A stretch of DNA of 64,000 nt from Triticum aestivum (lineage: Eukaryota; Streptophyta; Magnoliopsida; Poales; Poaceae), in contig NC_057803.1 of assembly GCF_018294505.1 (NCBI RefSeq), forward strand, positions 691,375,077 through 691,439,076. The letters are read 5' to 3'. Numbering within the stretch: position 1 is the stretch's first letter; each line of letters begins with the position of its first letter. The notes beneath the pieces are model-generated. The model made no database searches and was not told the DNA's origin. It worked only from the letters and a program-made list of their open reading frames with translations. The position numbers and the translations under genes were made by a program. Below are positions 22,365 through 34,500 of the stretch, piece by piece.

Positions 22365-25300
22365 TTACATTGTGATGAATCGAACACCCATAGAGTTCTG
22401 GTGTTGATCATGTTTTGCACGCGAGAGAGGTTTAGTCAGCGGATCTGCGACATTCAGATCCGTGTGCACTTTGCAAATCTCTATGTCTCCATCTTGAACA
22501 TTTTTACGGATGGAGTTGAAACGACGCTTGATGTGCCTGGTCTTCTTGTGAAACCTGGGCTCCTTGGCGAGGGCAATAGCTCCAGTGTTGTCACAGAAGA
22601 GTTTGATCGGCCCCGACGCATTGGGTATGACTCCTAGGTCGGTGATGAACTCCTTCACCCAAATCGCTTCATGCGCTGCCTCCGAGGCTGCCATGTACTC
22701 CGCTTCACACGTAGATCCCGCCATGACGCTCTGCTTGCAGCTGCACCAGCTTACTGCTCCACCATTCAACATATACACGTATCCGGTTTGTGACTTAGAG
22801 TCATCCAGATCTGAGTCGAAGCTAGCGTCGACGTAACCCTTTACGACGAGCTCTTCGTCTCCTCCATAAACGAGAAACATGTCCTTCGTCCTTTTCAGGT
22901 ACTTCAGGATATTCTTGACCGCTGTCCAGTGTTCCTTGCTGGGATTACTTTGGTATCTTGCTACCAAACTTACGGCAAGGTTTACATCGGGTCTGGTACA
23001 CAGCATGGCATACATAATAGATCCTATGGCTGAAGCATAGGGGATGACACTCATCTCTTCTTTATCTTTTGCCGTGGTCGGTGACTGAGCCGAGCTCAAT
23101 CTCACACCTTGTAACATAGGCAAGAACCCCTTCTTGGACTGATCCATTTTGAACCTCTTCAAAATCTTATCAAGGTATGTGCTTTGTGAAAGACCTATGA
23201 GGCGTCTCGATCTATCTCTATAGATCTTGATGCCTAATATATAAGCAGCTTCTCCAAGGTCCTTCATTGAAAAACACTTATTCAAGTAGGCCTTAATGCT
23301 GTCTAGAAATTCTATATTATTTCCCATCAAGAGTATGTCATCTACATATAATATGAGAAATGCTACAGAGCTCCCACTCACTTTCTTGTAAACGCAGGCT
23401 TCTCCATAAGTCTGCATAAACCCAAACGCTTTGTTCATCTCATCAAAGCGAATGTTCCAACTCCGAGATGCTTGCACCAGTCCATAAATGGATCGCTGGA
23501 GCTTGCATACTTTGTTAGCGTTCCGAGGATCGACAAAACCTTCCGGCTGCATCATATACAGTTCTTCCTTAAGATGCCCGTTAAGGAATGCCGTTTTGAC
23601 GTCCATTTGCCATATCTCATAATCATAGTATGCGGCAATTGCTAACATGATTCAGACGGACTTCAGCTTCGCTACGGGAGAGAAAGTCTCGTCGTAGTCA
23701 ATCCCTTGAACTTGTCGATAACCCTTAGCGACAAGTCGAGCCTTATAGATTGTAACATTACCATCCCCGTCCGTCTTCTTCTTAAAGATCCATTTGTTTT
23801 CTATCGCTCGCCGATCATCGGGCAAGTCTGTCAAAGTCCATACTTTGTTTTCATACATGGATTCTATCTCGGATTTCATGGCTTCAAGCCATTTGTTGGA
23901 ATCCGGGCCCGCCTTCGCTTCTTCATAGTTCGAAGGTTCATTGTTGTCTAACAACATGATTTCCAGGACAGGGTTGCCGTACCACTCAGGTGCGGAACGT
24001 GTCCTTGTGGACCTACGAAGTTCAGCAGTAACTTGATCCGAAGTACCTTGATCATCATCATTGTTTTCCTCTTCAGTTGGTGTGGGCATCACAGGAACGG
24101 TTTCCTACGCTGCGCCACTTTCCCGCTCAAGAGGTAGTACTTCATCGAGTTCTACTTTCCTCCCACTTACTTCTTTCGAGAGAAACTCTTTTTCCAGAAA
24201 GCATCCGTTCTTGGCATAAAAGATCTTGCCTTCGGATCTTAAGTAGAAGGTATACCCGACAGTTTCCTTAGGGTATCCTATGAATACGCATTTTTCCGAC
24301 TTGGGTTCGAGCTTTTCAGGTTGAAGTTTCTTGACATAAGCATCGCATCCCCAAACTTTTAGAAACGACAGCTTAGGTTTCTTTCCAAACCATAATTCAT
24401 ACGGTGTCGTCTCAACGGATTTAGACGGTGCCCTATTTAAAGTGAATGTAGCTGTCTCTAGAGCGTATCCCCAAAATGATAGCGGTAAATCGGTAAGAGA
24501 CATCATAGACCGCACCATATCCAATAGGGTGCGATTACGACGTTCGGACACACCGTTTCGCTGAGGTGTTCCAGGCGGCGTGAGCTGTGAAACGATTCCA
24601 CATTTCCTTAAGTGTGTACCAAATTCGTGACTTAAGTATTCTCCTCCACGATCTGATCGTAAGAATTTTATCTTTTGGTCACGTTGATTCTCTACCTCAT
24701 TTTGAAATTCCTTGAACTTTTCAAAGGTCTCAGACTTGTGTTTCATTAAGTAGACATACCCATATCTACTCAAGTCATCTGTGAGAGTGAGAACATAACG
24801 ATATCCTCCGCGAGCCTCAACGCTCATTGGACCGCACACATCGGTATGTATGATTTCCAACAAGTTGGTTGCTCGCTCCATTGTTCCGGAGAACGGAGTC
24901 TTGGTCATTTTGCCCAAAAGGCATGGTTCGCACGTGTCAAACGATTCATAATCAAGAGACTCTAAAAGTCCATCGGCATGGAGCTTCTTCATGTGCTTGA
25001 CACCAATGTGACCAAGGCGGCAGTGCCACAAGTATGTGGGACTATCGTTATCAACTTTAAATCTTTTGGCATCTACACTATGAACATGTGTAATATTACG
25101 CTCGAGATTCATTAAGAATAAACCATTGACCATCGGAGCATGACCATAAAACATATCTCTCATATAAATCGAACAACCATTATTCTCAGACTTAAATGAG
25201 TAGCCATCTCGTATTAAACGAGATCCAGATACAATGTTCATGCTCAAACTTGGCACTAAATAACAATTATTAAGGTTCAAAACTAATCCCATAGGTAAAT

Positions 25301-26369
25301 GTAGAGGCAGCGTGCCGACGGCGATCACATCGACTCTGGAACCATTCCCGACGCGCATCGTCACCTCGTCCTTTGCCAGTCTCCGTTTATTCCGCAGCTC
25401 CTGCTGTGAGTTACAAATATGAGCAACGGCACCGGTAGCAAATACCCAGGAGTTACTACGAGTACTGGTAAGGTACACATCAATCACATGTATATCAAAT
25501 ATACCTTTGGTGTTGCCGGCCTTCTTATCCGCTAAGTATTTGGGGCAGTTCCGCTTCCAGTGACCCTTCCCCTTGCAATAAAAGCACTCAGTCTCAGGCT
25601 TGGGTCCATTCTTTGACTTCTTCCCGGTAACTGGCTTACCAGGCGCGGCAACATCTTTGCCGTCCTTCTTGAAGTTCTTCTTACCCTTGCCCTTCTTGAA
25701 CTTAGTGGTCTTATTGACCATCAACACTTGATGTTCTTTCTTGATTTCAGCCTCTGCTGACTTCAGCATCGAGAACACTTCAGGAATGGTCTTTTCCATC
25801 CCCTGCATGTTGTAGTTCATCACAAAGCTCTTGTAGCTTGGTGGGAGCGACTGGAGGATTCTGTCAATGACCGCCTCATCTGGGAGGTTAATGTTCAGCT
25901 GGGTCATACGTTTGTGCAACCCAGACATCTTCAGGATGTGCTCACTGACAGAACTGTTTTCCTCCATCTTACAACTGTAGAACTTGTCGGAGACATCATA
26001 TCTCTCGACCCGGGCATGAGCTTGAAAAACTAGTTTCAGCTCTTCGAACATCTCATATGCTCCGTGGTGCTCAAAACGCTTTTGGAGCCCCGGTTCTAAG
26101 CTGTAAAGCATGCCGCACTGAACGAGGGAGTAATCATCAGCACGAGACTGCCAAGCATTCATAATGTCTTGGTTCTCTGGGACGGGAGCGTCACCTAGCG
26201 GTCCTTCTAGGACATATTGTTTCCTGGCAGCTATGAGGATGATCCTCAGGTTCCGGACCCAGTCCGTATAGTTGCTGCCATCATCTTTCAGCTTGGTTTT
26301 CTCTAGGAACGCGTTGAAGTTCATGTTGACATGAGCGTTGGCCATTTGATCTACAAGACATATTTGCAA
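22365..26369 (-). pseudogene. Copia gag-pol polyprotein, two stops
   Basis: A single minus-strand frame runs 26369 to 22365 and is cut by TAG at 24105-24107 and TGA at 23652-23654. The contexts suggest former CAG and CGA codons. Order: Gag with zinc knuckle CFYCKGKGHWKRNC (about residues 262-275); protease; integrase with the HHCC zinc motif (about 447 on) and DDE residues (IHTDVCGP, LRSDRGGEY, SERRNRT); reverse transcriptase with LYVDDILLMG; and RNase H (AEYMAASEAAHEAIW). This PR-IN-RT-RH order is Copia. The protease reads WVFATGAVAH where the family has an Asp before TG, so the catalytic Asp (about residue 311) appears to be Ala. The likely start is the Met of MANAHVN at about residue 9. 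The copy cannot supply a full polyprotein. Confidence 0.95.
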
Positions 26370-27614
26370 AGGTTTTAGACTAAGTTCATGATAATTAAGT
26401 TCTAATCAAATTATGAACTCCCACTCAGATTAGACATCCCTTTAGTCATCTAAGTGTTACACGATCCGAGTCGACTAGGCCGTGTCCGATCATCATGTGA
26501 GACGGACTAGTCATCGTCGGTGAACATTCTCATGTTGATCGTATCTTCCATACGACTCGTGTTCGACCTTTCGGTCTCCGTGTTCCGAGGCCATGTCTGC
26601 ACATGCTAGGCTCGTCAAGTTAACCCTAAGTGTTTTCGCTGTGTAAAACTGTCTTACACCCGTTGTATGTGAACGTAAGAATCCATCACACCCGATCATC
26701 ACGTGGTGCTTAGAAGCGACGAACTGTAGCAACGGTGCACAGTTAGGGGAGAACACTTCTTGAAATTTTATAAGGGATCATCTTATTTACTACCATCGTC
26801 CTAAGTAAACAAGATGCATAATACATAATAAACATCACATGCAATTATATAGTTGTGACATGATATGGCCAATATCATATAGCTCCATTGATCTTCATCT
26901 TCGGGGCTCCATGATCATCTTGTCACCGGCTTGACACCATGATCTCCATCATCATGATCTCCATCATCGTGTCTTCATGAAGTTGTCACGCCAACAACTA
27001 CTTCTACTTCTATGACTAACATTTAGCAATAAAGTAAAGTAGTTTACATGGCGTTATTCAATGACACGCAGGTCATACAAAAAAATAAAGACAACTCCTA
27101 TGGCTCCTGCCGGTTGTCATACTCATCGACATGCAAGTCGTGAATCCTATTACAAAGAACATGATCTCATACATCACAATTCATCATTCATCACAACTTC
27201 TGGCCATATCACATCACATGATCAACTGCTGCAAAAACAAGTTAGACGTCCTCTAATTGTTGTTGCATCTTTTACGTGGCTGCAATTGGGTTCTAGCAAG
27301 AACGTTTTCTTACCTACGAATCACCACAACGTGATTTTGTCAACTTCTATTTACCCTTCATAAGGGCCCTGTTCATCGATTCCGCTCCAACTAAAGTGGG
27401 AGAGACAGACACCCGCCAGCCACCTTATGCAACTAGTGCATGTCAGTCGGTGGAACCGGTCTCACGTAAGCGTACGTGTAAGGTTGGTCCGGGCCGCTTC
27501 ATCCCACAATACCGTTGAGCAAGAAAAGACTAGTAGAGGCAAGTAAGATGACAAAATCCACGCCCACAACAAAATTGTGTTCTACTCGTGCAAAGAGAAC
27601 TACGCATAGACCTA
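26370..27614 (-). other. Untranslated leader of the Copia element
   Basis: About 1.2 kb between the 5' LTR with its primer site and gag, with no long frame. BARE-1-type elements have such a long leader with packaging and dimerisation signals. I cannot point to individual signals. Confidence 0.6.
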
Positions 27615-27628
27615 GCTCATGATGCCAC
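27615..27628 (-). promoter_or_regulatory. Primer-binding site, variant
   Basis: Immediately inside the 5' LTR the minus strand reads GTGGCATCATGAGC. This resembles the initiator-Met tRNA complement TGGTATCAGAGC, with changes. The position is right but the match is imperfect. Confidence 0.55.
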
Positions 27629-29368
27629 TGTTGGGGAACATTGCAGAAAATTAAATTTTTTCCTACGGTTTCACCAAGATCCATCTATGAGTTCATCTAA
27701 GCAACGAGTCAAGGGAGAGAGTTTGCATCTACATACCACTTGTAGATCGCGTGCGGAAGCTTGCAAGGTGATGATGTAGTCGTACTCGACGTGATTTGAA
27801 TCACCGATGACCAAGTGCTGAACGGACAGCACCTCCGCGTTCAACACACGTACGGGACGGGAGACGTCTCCTCCTTCTTGATCCAGCAAGGGGGAAGGAG
27901 AGGTTGAGGAAGACAGCTCCACCGGCAGCACGACGGTGTGGTGACGGTGGAGAGGCAGTACTCCGACAGGGCTTCGCCAAGCACACAACGGAGGAGGAGA
28001 GGTGTTGGGGAGGGGAGGGCTGCGCCTTGGAGGGTGGTACGGCTGCCCTCCCCTCACCCCTCTATTTATAGGGGGAAGGGAGAAGGGGGCGGGCCCCCTA
28101 GAACCCATCTAGGGGGGGGTGCGGCGGCCTAGGGGAGAGGGGAGAGGGTGGCTTGCCCCCCAAGCCAAGGGGGGCGCCCCCTCTAGGGTTCCCCCCTCAA
28201 CCCTAGGCGCATGGGCCCAAGGGAGGGGGTGCGGCCAGCCCACCAGGGGCTGGCTCCCTGCCCCACGCAGCCCATGTGGCCCCCCGGGAGGGGTGGCCCC
28301 TCCCGGTGGACCCCCGGAACCCTTCCGGTGGCCCCGGTACAATACCGGTATGACCCCGAAACTTCCCGGTGTCTGTTTGACAACTTCCCATATATAAATC
28401 TTTACCTCCGGACCCTTCCGGATCTCCTCGTGACGTCCAGGATCCCATCCGGGACTCCCAACAATATTCGGTAGTCACATACTAGTCTTCCTAATAACCC
28501 TAGCGTCACCGAACCTTAAGTGTGTAGACCCTACGGGTTCGGGAGACATGCAGACATGACCGAGACGCTCTCAGTCAATAACCAAAGGCGGGATCTGGAT
28601 ACCCATGATGGCTCCCACATGCTCCTCGATGTTGTCATCGGATGAACCACGATGTCGAGGATTCGATCAAACCCTGTATGCAATTCCCTTTGTCAATCGG
28701 TACGTTACTTGCCCGAGACTCGATCGTTGGTATCCCAATACCTTGTTCAGTCTCGTTACCGGCAAGTCACTTTACTCGTACCGTAATGCATGATCCCGTG
28801 TCCAACACCTTGGTCACATTGAGCTTAGTATGATGATGCATTACCGAGTGGGCCCAGAGATACCTCTCCGTCATACGGAGTGACAAATCCCAGTCTCGAT
28901 CCGTGTCAACCCAACAGCTACTTTCGGAGATACCTGTAATGCACCTTTATAGTCACCCAGTTACGTTGTGACGTTTGATACACCCAAGGCACTCTTACGG
29001 TATCCGGGAGTTACACGATCTCATGGTCGAAGGAAGAGATACTTGACACTGGCAAAGCTCTAGCAAAACGAACTACACGATCTTTTATGCTATGCTTAGG
29101 ATTGGGTCTTGTCCATCACATCATTCTCCTAATGATGTGATCCCGTTATCAACGACATCCAATGTCCATAGTCAGGAAACCATGACTATCTGTTGATCAC
29201 AACGAGCTGGTCAACTAGAGGCTCACCACGGACATATTGTGGTCTAAGTATTCACACGTGTATTACGATTTCCGGATAATACAGTTATAGCATGAATAAA
29301 AGACATTTATCATGAACATTGAAATATAATAATACTTTTATTATTGCCTCTAGGGCATATTTCCAACA
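27629..29368 (-). repeat. 5' LTR of the first Copia element
   Basis: 1740 bp, TG...CA, the partner of 20593-22332. The promoter for the minus-strand transcript would lie here. Confidence 0.95.
28062..28071 (-). promoter_or_regulatory. TATA box of the 5' LTR promoter
   Basis: CTATAAATAG on the minus strand, in a C/G-rich context, identical to the box at 21026-21035. Confidence 0.65.
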
Positions 29369-29371
29369 TCC

Positions 29372-29515
29372 TCTCCCTCGGCCGCGGAGTTGCTCCCAAC
29401 AGGCCACCCGGACCCGTCCGTCCTCGAGCGTCTCCTCCGCCTGCTCGCCTCCCGCGGCGTCTTCTCCGAGCACACAGCCGACGGCAATCGGAGGCGGTAC
29501 GCGCTGACCGCCCTG
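29372..29515 (+). pseudogene. O-methyltransferase dimerisation-domain fragment
   Basis: A plus-strand frame encodes PSAAELLPTGHPDPSVLERL, then LRLLASRGVFSEHTADGN and RRRYALTAL. Plant COMT-type O-methyltransferases have this arrangement in the N-terminal dimerisation domain: a helix ending in PxxxLxRxLRLLASxGVF, then an acidic turn and RRYxLT. About 48 residues remain of a usual 360 or so. After residue TAL the frame turns into a Pro/Thr/Ala-rich repeat that does not fit the family. The upstream side is cut by the Copia insertion; the DNA on its far side (20348-20587) does not continue the domain. The strand is opposite to the host Helitron's RepHel. Confidence 0.5.
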
Positions 29516-30224
29516 AGCACTTCGTGCGCGCCCACGCCGGCGTCCCCGCCCACGCCGGCGTCCCCGCCCACGCCTACTACGGCCAGTCCACACCGACGGC
29601 GATCAGATGCAAGCACAACCGGCTCCCTCTCTCCCACCGCCGCCCCCTCCCATCCCCTTCCTCCACTCATCCGACGACGTGGACTGGGATTACAGGTTCA
29701 CTGGCATTTGCAGTGTATTGACATTGTCATTGTTGTTTCAGTAGAAATGACCTTCTTCCTAATTAGTAACAGGGATCAAAGTTAATATATTTGTGATATT
29801 TTCGTGTAATATTATTGTTTGCAATGAGACTACTTGGGAATACAGAGTACTGTGTTTTTTTATAACTGAAGAGGGAGTATAAATCGTCCAGTGAGTACAG
29901 TATAGATTGAGTATAAACATGACAACCTACTGTGATATTTTAGCAGGCATCATATTCGCGATGGTCTGCAAGCTATCATTATTGTCATATGTGATATTTG
30001 ATTTTAGTGGTGCCATTTTTGTTCCCCTTATAAAAGCTGTGATGTGCCGATTGGCAGTTTAATAGTTGTTTCACTTGGCAGGCCAGAAGGTGGTTTACTA
30101 TATTTTTGTTATATTCTAGTAATACTGAAAAATGCCCACAGCACAGCTTATGCAGAGAGCAAGTGATCATTGTTCTTTCTCCCGTCTGTCCTAATCGCTA
30201 ATTCACTGGAATCTTAATGTGCAG

Positions 30225-30419
30225 ACTGATACAGAAGCAAAGTGTTTCAAGGCACATAAATCCAATGATGAGAGTGGTAGTTTCAGAAAAGATGCTGAAG
30301 CTGATTCAAGAAATGCTACTAAGGCTGTTGATCAAAATCCTCCACCACAAAAGCAAGGTTTCATCCATGTGAGGGCAAGAAGGGATCAAGCAACTGACAG
30401 CCATAGCCTTGCAGAAAGG
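30225..30419 (+). pseudogene. bHLH transcription factor exon fragment
   Basis: The exon is bounded by gcag (30221-30224) and a GT donor at 30420-30421, and is open for 65 codons. It ends in [21 protein letters not shown], which matches the start of the basic region of plant bHLH proteins of the BEE/CIB type (family: [25 protein letters not shown]). The exon stops at the same place where this family has an intron. The Gly before QATDSHS is Asp here. The second half of the basic region, the helix-loop-helix and the rest of the gene are missing. It lies 0.7 kb downstream of the O-methyltransferase fragment on the same strand, inside Helitron D, so it is a captured exon. Confidence 0.75.
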
Positions 30420-30871
30420 GTCAGTTCAATGCACAATTTTCAGTTTTGACTATTCTGAATGTATTCTTTTTGAATTTGCGTATTCTTATACACCCCATGG
30501 ATACACATTCACACTCCCCATTACAGAAGCTACAAATCTGGTCGCTGAAAGTCTACTTTTTTTGACGGGCACGGCGTGAGAAAACAACCAAGCGGATGAA
30601 AATTCTCCAAGACCCTGTCCCTGGATGTAATAAAGGTGCATATTAATCTCAACAATTATATATTTTTTATGTTTACATTCTGTCCCACCAATGTCCAGAT
30701 ATGTATTGAAAAGTAAGGATTATAAAATTCAATTAGGGGGAAATAAGAGACTATACAGAGACCTCCACATATGATAAATAATATAAAGATGTAGTTTCGA
30801 TATTGTGTGGTGGTCCAGTATCGCACCCTTTGGAAAAAAATTCAGGGAGGTATTTGGGTCCAATTTGTAAC

Positions 30872-30961
30872 ATCAATCCAGTGTGGTATATCATTGCTGC
30901 TTTCACCACTTGTACCATTAATCCAGTGTGGTATATAATTGCTGCTTTGCTCATCTGTACC
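30872..30961. repeat. 45-bp tandem duplication
   Basis: Two adjoining copies of 'atcaatccagtgtggtatat' plus 'ttgctgctt..tgtacc' at 30872-30916 and 30917-30961, with a few differences. Confidence 0.8.
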
Positions 30962-31551
30962 ATCAATTACCGAAGAACCAACGGCCACATTTCATTGTTG
31001 ATTAACAGTGACTAATTTAACTTGAGATGCAAATAACCCATTGGTGTAACTGTAGTTCTAATACCAAAGATAGTCTCCGGTCATGATCAAGCAACCAGAG
31101 TTGTTCTGCTTAAGGGAAATAAATAACATAGTAAAAATAAATAAATAACAATGCCTGTGCCTGCTTTGGGGCCGCATCATAAATATTTCTCTCATGTAGA
31201 ACACTCCAATGGAGTCTAGTTTTACAACAACAGAGTGACCCAGGCAGTGTGCTATATTTGTGTAGGAAAACAAAGCCGAGTTTAGATGTAGTAGATGATT
31301 GATTACAAAACAACAAAATAATAATATACATAAGCAAACCAGCAAAACGAAAAATAATGTCACATACTGTAAAATTTCGCAACTTGCAAAGTCTCAAATT
31401 CGAGGCAATATTATTATTATATGACTTGTAGTATAAACATAATAAAGTTCAATTGGTAACATCGAAAGATAGAGATCTGTACAAGAACACCGAAGAGCAC
31501 CAAATTATATGTAGCATAAGAGTAAATCCCTGTCATATATAAGAGCGGACC

Positions 31552-34500
31552 TCAGCCTGTAAGGACTTCCTTATAGACGATGTTCTTCATCGAGGTCTGT
31601 AAGGACAAGGCAGGTCTTTTTCGCTTCTTTGATTTACTGCTTTGCTTCTTGCCATTCTCCTTCTCTTTCTCCTTCTCAATGAGGATCTTTATGTTTCTCT
31701 TCGTGGTGGCTCGAGACAATGCGACATAGAGTTGACCATGAGAGAACACCGGATTAGGTAGGTACACGCCAACGATCGGAATCGTCTGTCCTTGAGCCTT
31801 GTTAATCGTCATAGCAAAGCTAAGCCTTACAGGAAATTGCTTCCTCTTGAACTTGAATGGAAACATGTCGTTGTCAGACGGGCATAGGGGTATTCGAGGA
31901 AGGAAAACCCTCCTACCCGCGTGTTGTCCAATCACGATTTCTGCGTCGATGGCGTTCCTCTGGAAACCTCACACCACAAGCCTCGTCCCGTTACACAGAC
32001 CATTAGCCGGATCAATGTTCCTCAGAAGTATGACAGGGCAGTTGAGCTTCAGTTTGAGTGCATGCGGAGGCAGACCGTTGGGAGTCAATCCATTAAGGAA
32101 CTCGGGAGCGTAGTAGCCATATGGGTCGTCCTCTGCACTGTCAAAGCTATGGTAGATTACTTCTTCTCCCCGAAAACGTTCTACCATGCGTATGTTTATC
32201 TTGTCAACGTTGTCGTTCGTGGTGGAGAGGATTGCGCGAGAAGTCATGTAATTCGGATCAGACATGTTGTCATGTAGTCTCGGAAACACATGGTCAATCA
32301 GCTTCTCTAGGTCGTCACCCTCGCCTGTAGACGGTACACAAATATCTTCAGGGAGTCGTATGTTTCCTTGATCGTCAACTTCCTCGGTTCCATTGCCTAC
32401 CCTTAGCAAGTAATCCGCAAACCAAGTGTCATTATGAGCCCTCATGTTGGTGACGAGCCTTAGCTGGCGCATACCCTTCCAGAGATGTGAACTTCGGAGG
32501 CTTGCATCGATTATCTGACCCCGGGATCCTTTCCTGACGACCGGAAGCACCTGCCTGAAGTCCCCGCCAAAGACAACAGTTTTACCTCCAAAGGGTCGGT
32601 CCCGTCTTCCCATGATGTCGTGCATGCTGTTGTCCAGTGCCTCGACCGCTTGTCGCTTAATCATGGTGGCCTCGTCCCATAGTATCAATGAGGCCATCCT
32701 CAGTAGCTTGGCGGTACCACTCTGCTTCGTGAAGGTGCATGAGGCGCCGTCGTCGTAGCTCAATGGGATCTTGAACCTCGAGTGGGCAGTCCTACCTCCA
32801 GGCATGATAGAAGCGGCGACGCCTGACGTCGCGGTAGCGATAGCGATGCTTCCCTCGCTTCGAACCTTGGCGAGTAGCGCCCTGTACAGGAAGGTCTTCC
32901 CTGTACCTCCCGGGCCATCAACAAAGAACACCCCCCCATCACCACGTTCAACTGCAGCTAGTATCTCGTCGTATGCAGCCCTCTGCTCCAAGTTTAGCGA
33001 CGATGCCAATTTAGTGTCGTTGATGTCAAAATCGACGGTGGATTCCTCAATCACCTCTTTGGCCTCGCCCTCGGTTGGGTCGAACGCATCATCAATGCTT
33101 GGAAGAGCGAAATCAGCTATGTCTTTGCCCATGGACTGCAACATACCCCTAATGTCAAGCAACACCATCTGCTCCACCTCAACCGGGCATGTGTGTGATC
33201 GGCGATAGTCATCAGACATAGGCTCGAAGTGCCTATCCCATAAACCACGCACGTCGCCCGGCTCACAGTGCACCAAAATTGTTGCAAAGAGCCTCCTGAG
33301 CGAACATGGCATCGCCCACTGCTCTGCTTCGGTAAGACAGTCGTCGAGCGTGTTATCTGCCTCGATGAGTCCCAACCTTTCGGCAGCCTCTCTAAAGCTC
33401 CCGCATAGCCTACCGTCCACGGTGAGCAGGTCCTCATAGGATGTCTTGCCAGCAACATGGTTTAGCAGCACACGCAGATAGTATCGCTCCCCCTCGGCAG
33501 GATTGGCAGACACAATTTGACCTATCTGATAATGCTCCACCCGCTCTTTCCAATACTTCTTACCCTTCTGCCATGTGAACCTTCCAGGAAAATCCTTGTA
33601 CAATATATTCCTAGCCCACGGGTGGTTTTGGTTAGCTTTGAAATACTCTGTCAACATGGATTTGGAAGCATTGTCAGAGGCGACTACGTCGGTCAAGTGA
33701 GCTTGCTCATTGAATGCCACCCTGTGCATATTCGGGAGATGAAGAGGCAACTGTAGACAGGCGGGTCATTGGCACACAAGGGGAAGCCAAATATCCTCCA
33801 CATCGCCTCTGGAGGAGTAACCCACCCCGCGTCCACGTATCTTTTGATCTCATCAATGTTACCATCGGCGTCGGGCTGGTCGATGCTGAAAGAAGCCCTA
33901 TCATGGCCCTTGTATATGTACTTGTAAAGGTATTTGACGGCCTTTATGCTGGAGCAAACCTCAACATTGATGTGGCAATTGAACATCCGCAGAAGGTAAG
34001 GGTTATACGGCACAACCCATCTGTTGTCCAACATTTTACCCCGGACCTTAGCCTGCCGACCATCATCTCGACGACGATAAACTGGGTATGAGTCCTTGCC
34101 CTGTGTCGTGTTTTCATTGAACGGCCGCGGGTATCTGCACTTGCACTCATTCTGTTGCATGCACACATTTTTGGGGTTGAGAGCACCGCATGGTCCGTGC
34201 ATCATATGTTTCACTACTAAGGCGTGGAGTTCAGGATACTTCTGCTTGTCTGGGAGCTCGGCAGAAATGAGTCGGTCGTACTGCTCCGGAACGACAAGCT
34301 TATAGGCAGAATCCATGATCAACAAAAAGTGTGCGTGGGGGAGGCCCCTCTTCTAGAACTCGACTACGTATACATGTGCGACAACAACACCCAGGATATT
34401 CTTCTTGAACAACATCTCTTTCATAGCCTCTAGCTTGCCATGGAACACACGAGCCACAAGATCAGATCGGTCTTGCGCCGTCTGACCAGGAAGCAACTCA

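Larger units (their letters stand above)
20593..29368 (-). mobile_element. Angela/BARE-1-type Copia retrotransposon, TSD TCCTC
   Basis: Two LTRs of exactly 1740 bp (20593-22332 and 27629-29368) flank an internal region with gag-pol on the minus strand. A perfect 5-bp duplication tcctc is present (20588-20592 and 29369-29373). On the minus strand the LTR begins TGTTGGAAATATGCCC, the Angela/WIS/BARE-1 start. By eye the LTRs differ at roughly 15-20 sites, about 1%, which points to insertion within the last few hundred thousand years under usual grass rates. Despite that, gag-pol carries two stops. The element splits Helitron D at the edge of the O-methyltransferase fragment. Confidence 0.96.

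Noticed and set aside
29870..29900. Second Stowaway end (agagggagtataaatcg)
   Set aside because: Only a short terminal-like word; no partner end and no TA duplication.
31110..31397. Minus-strand frames of 95-101 codons with hydrophobic stretches
   Set aside because: AT-rich DNA downstream of RepHel; the two frames overlap each other and have no conserved motif.
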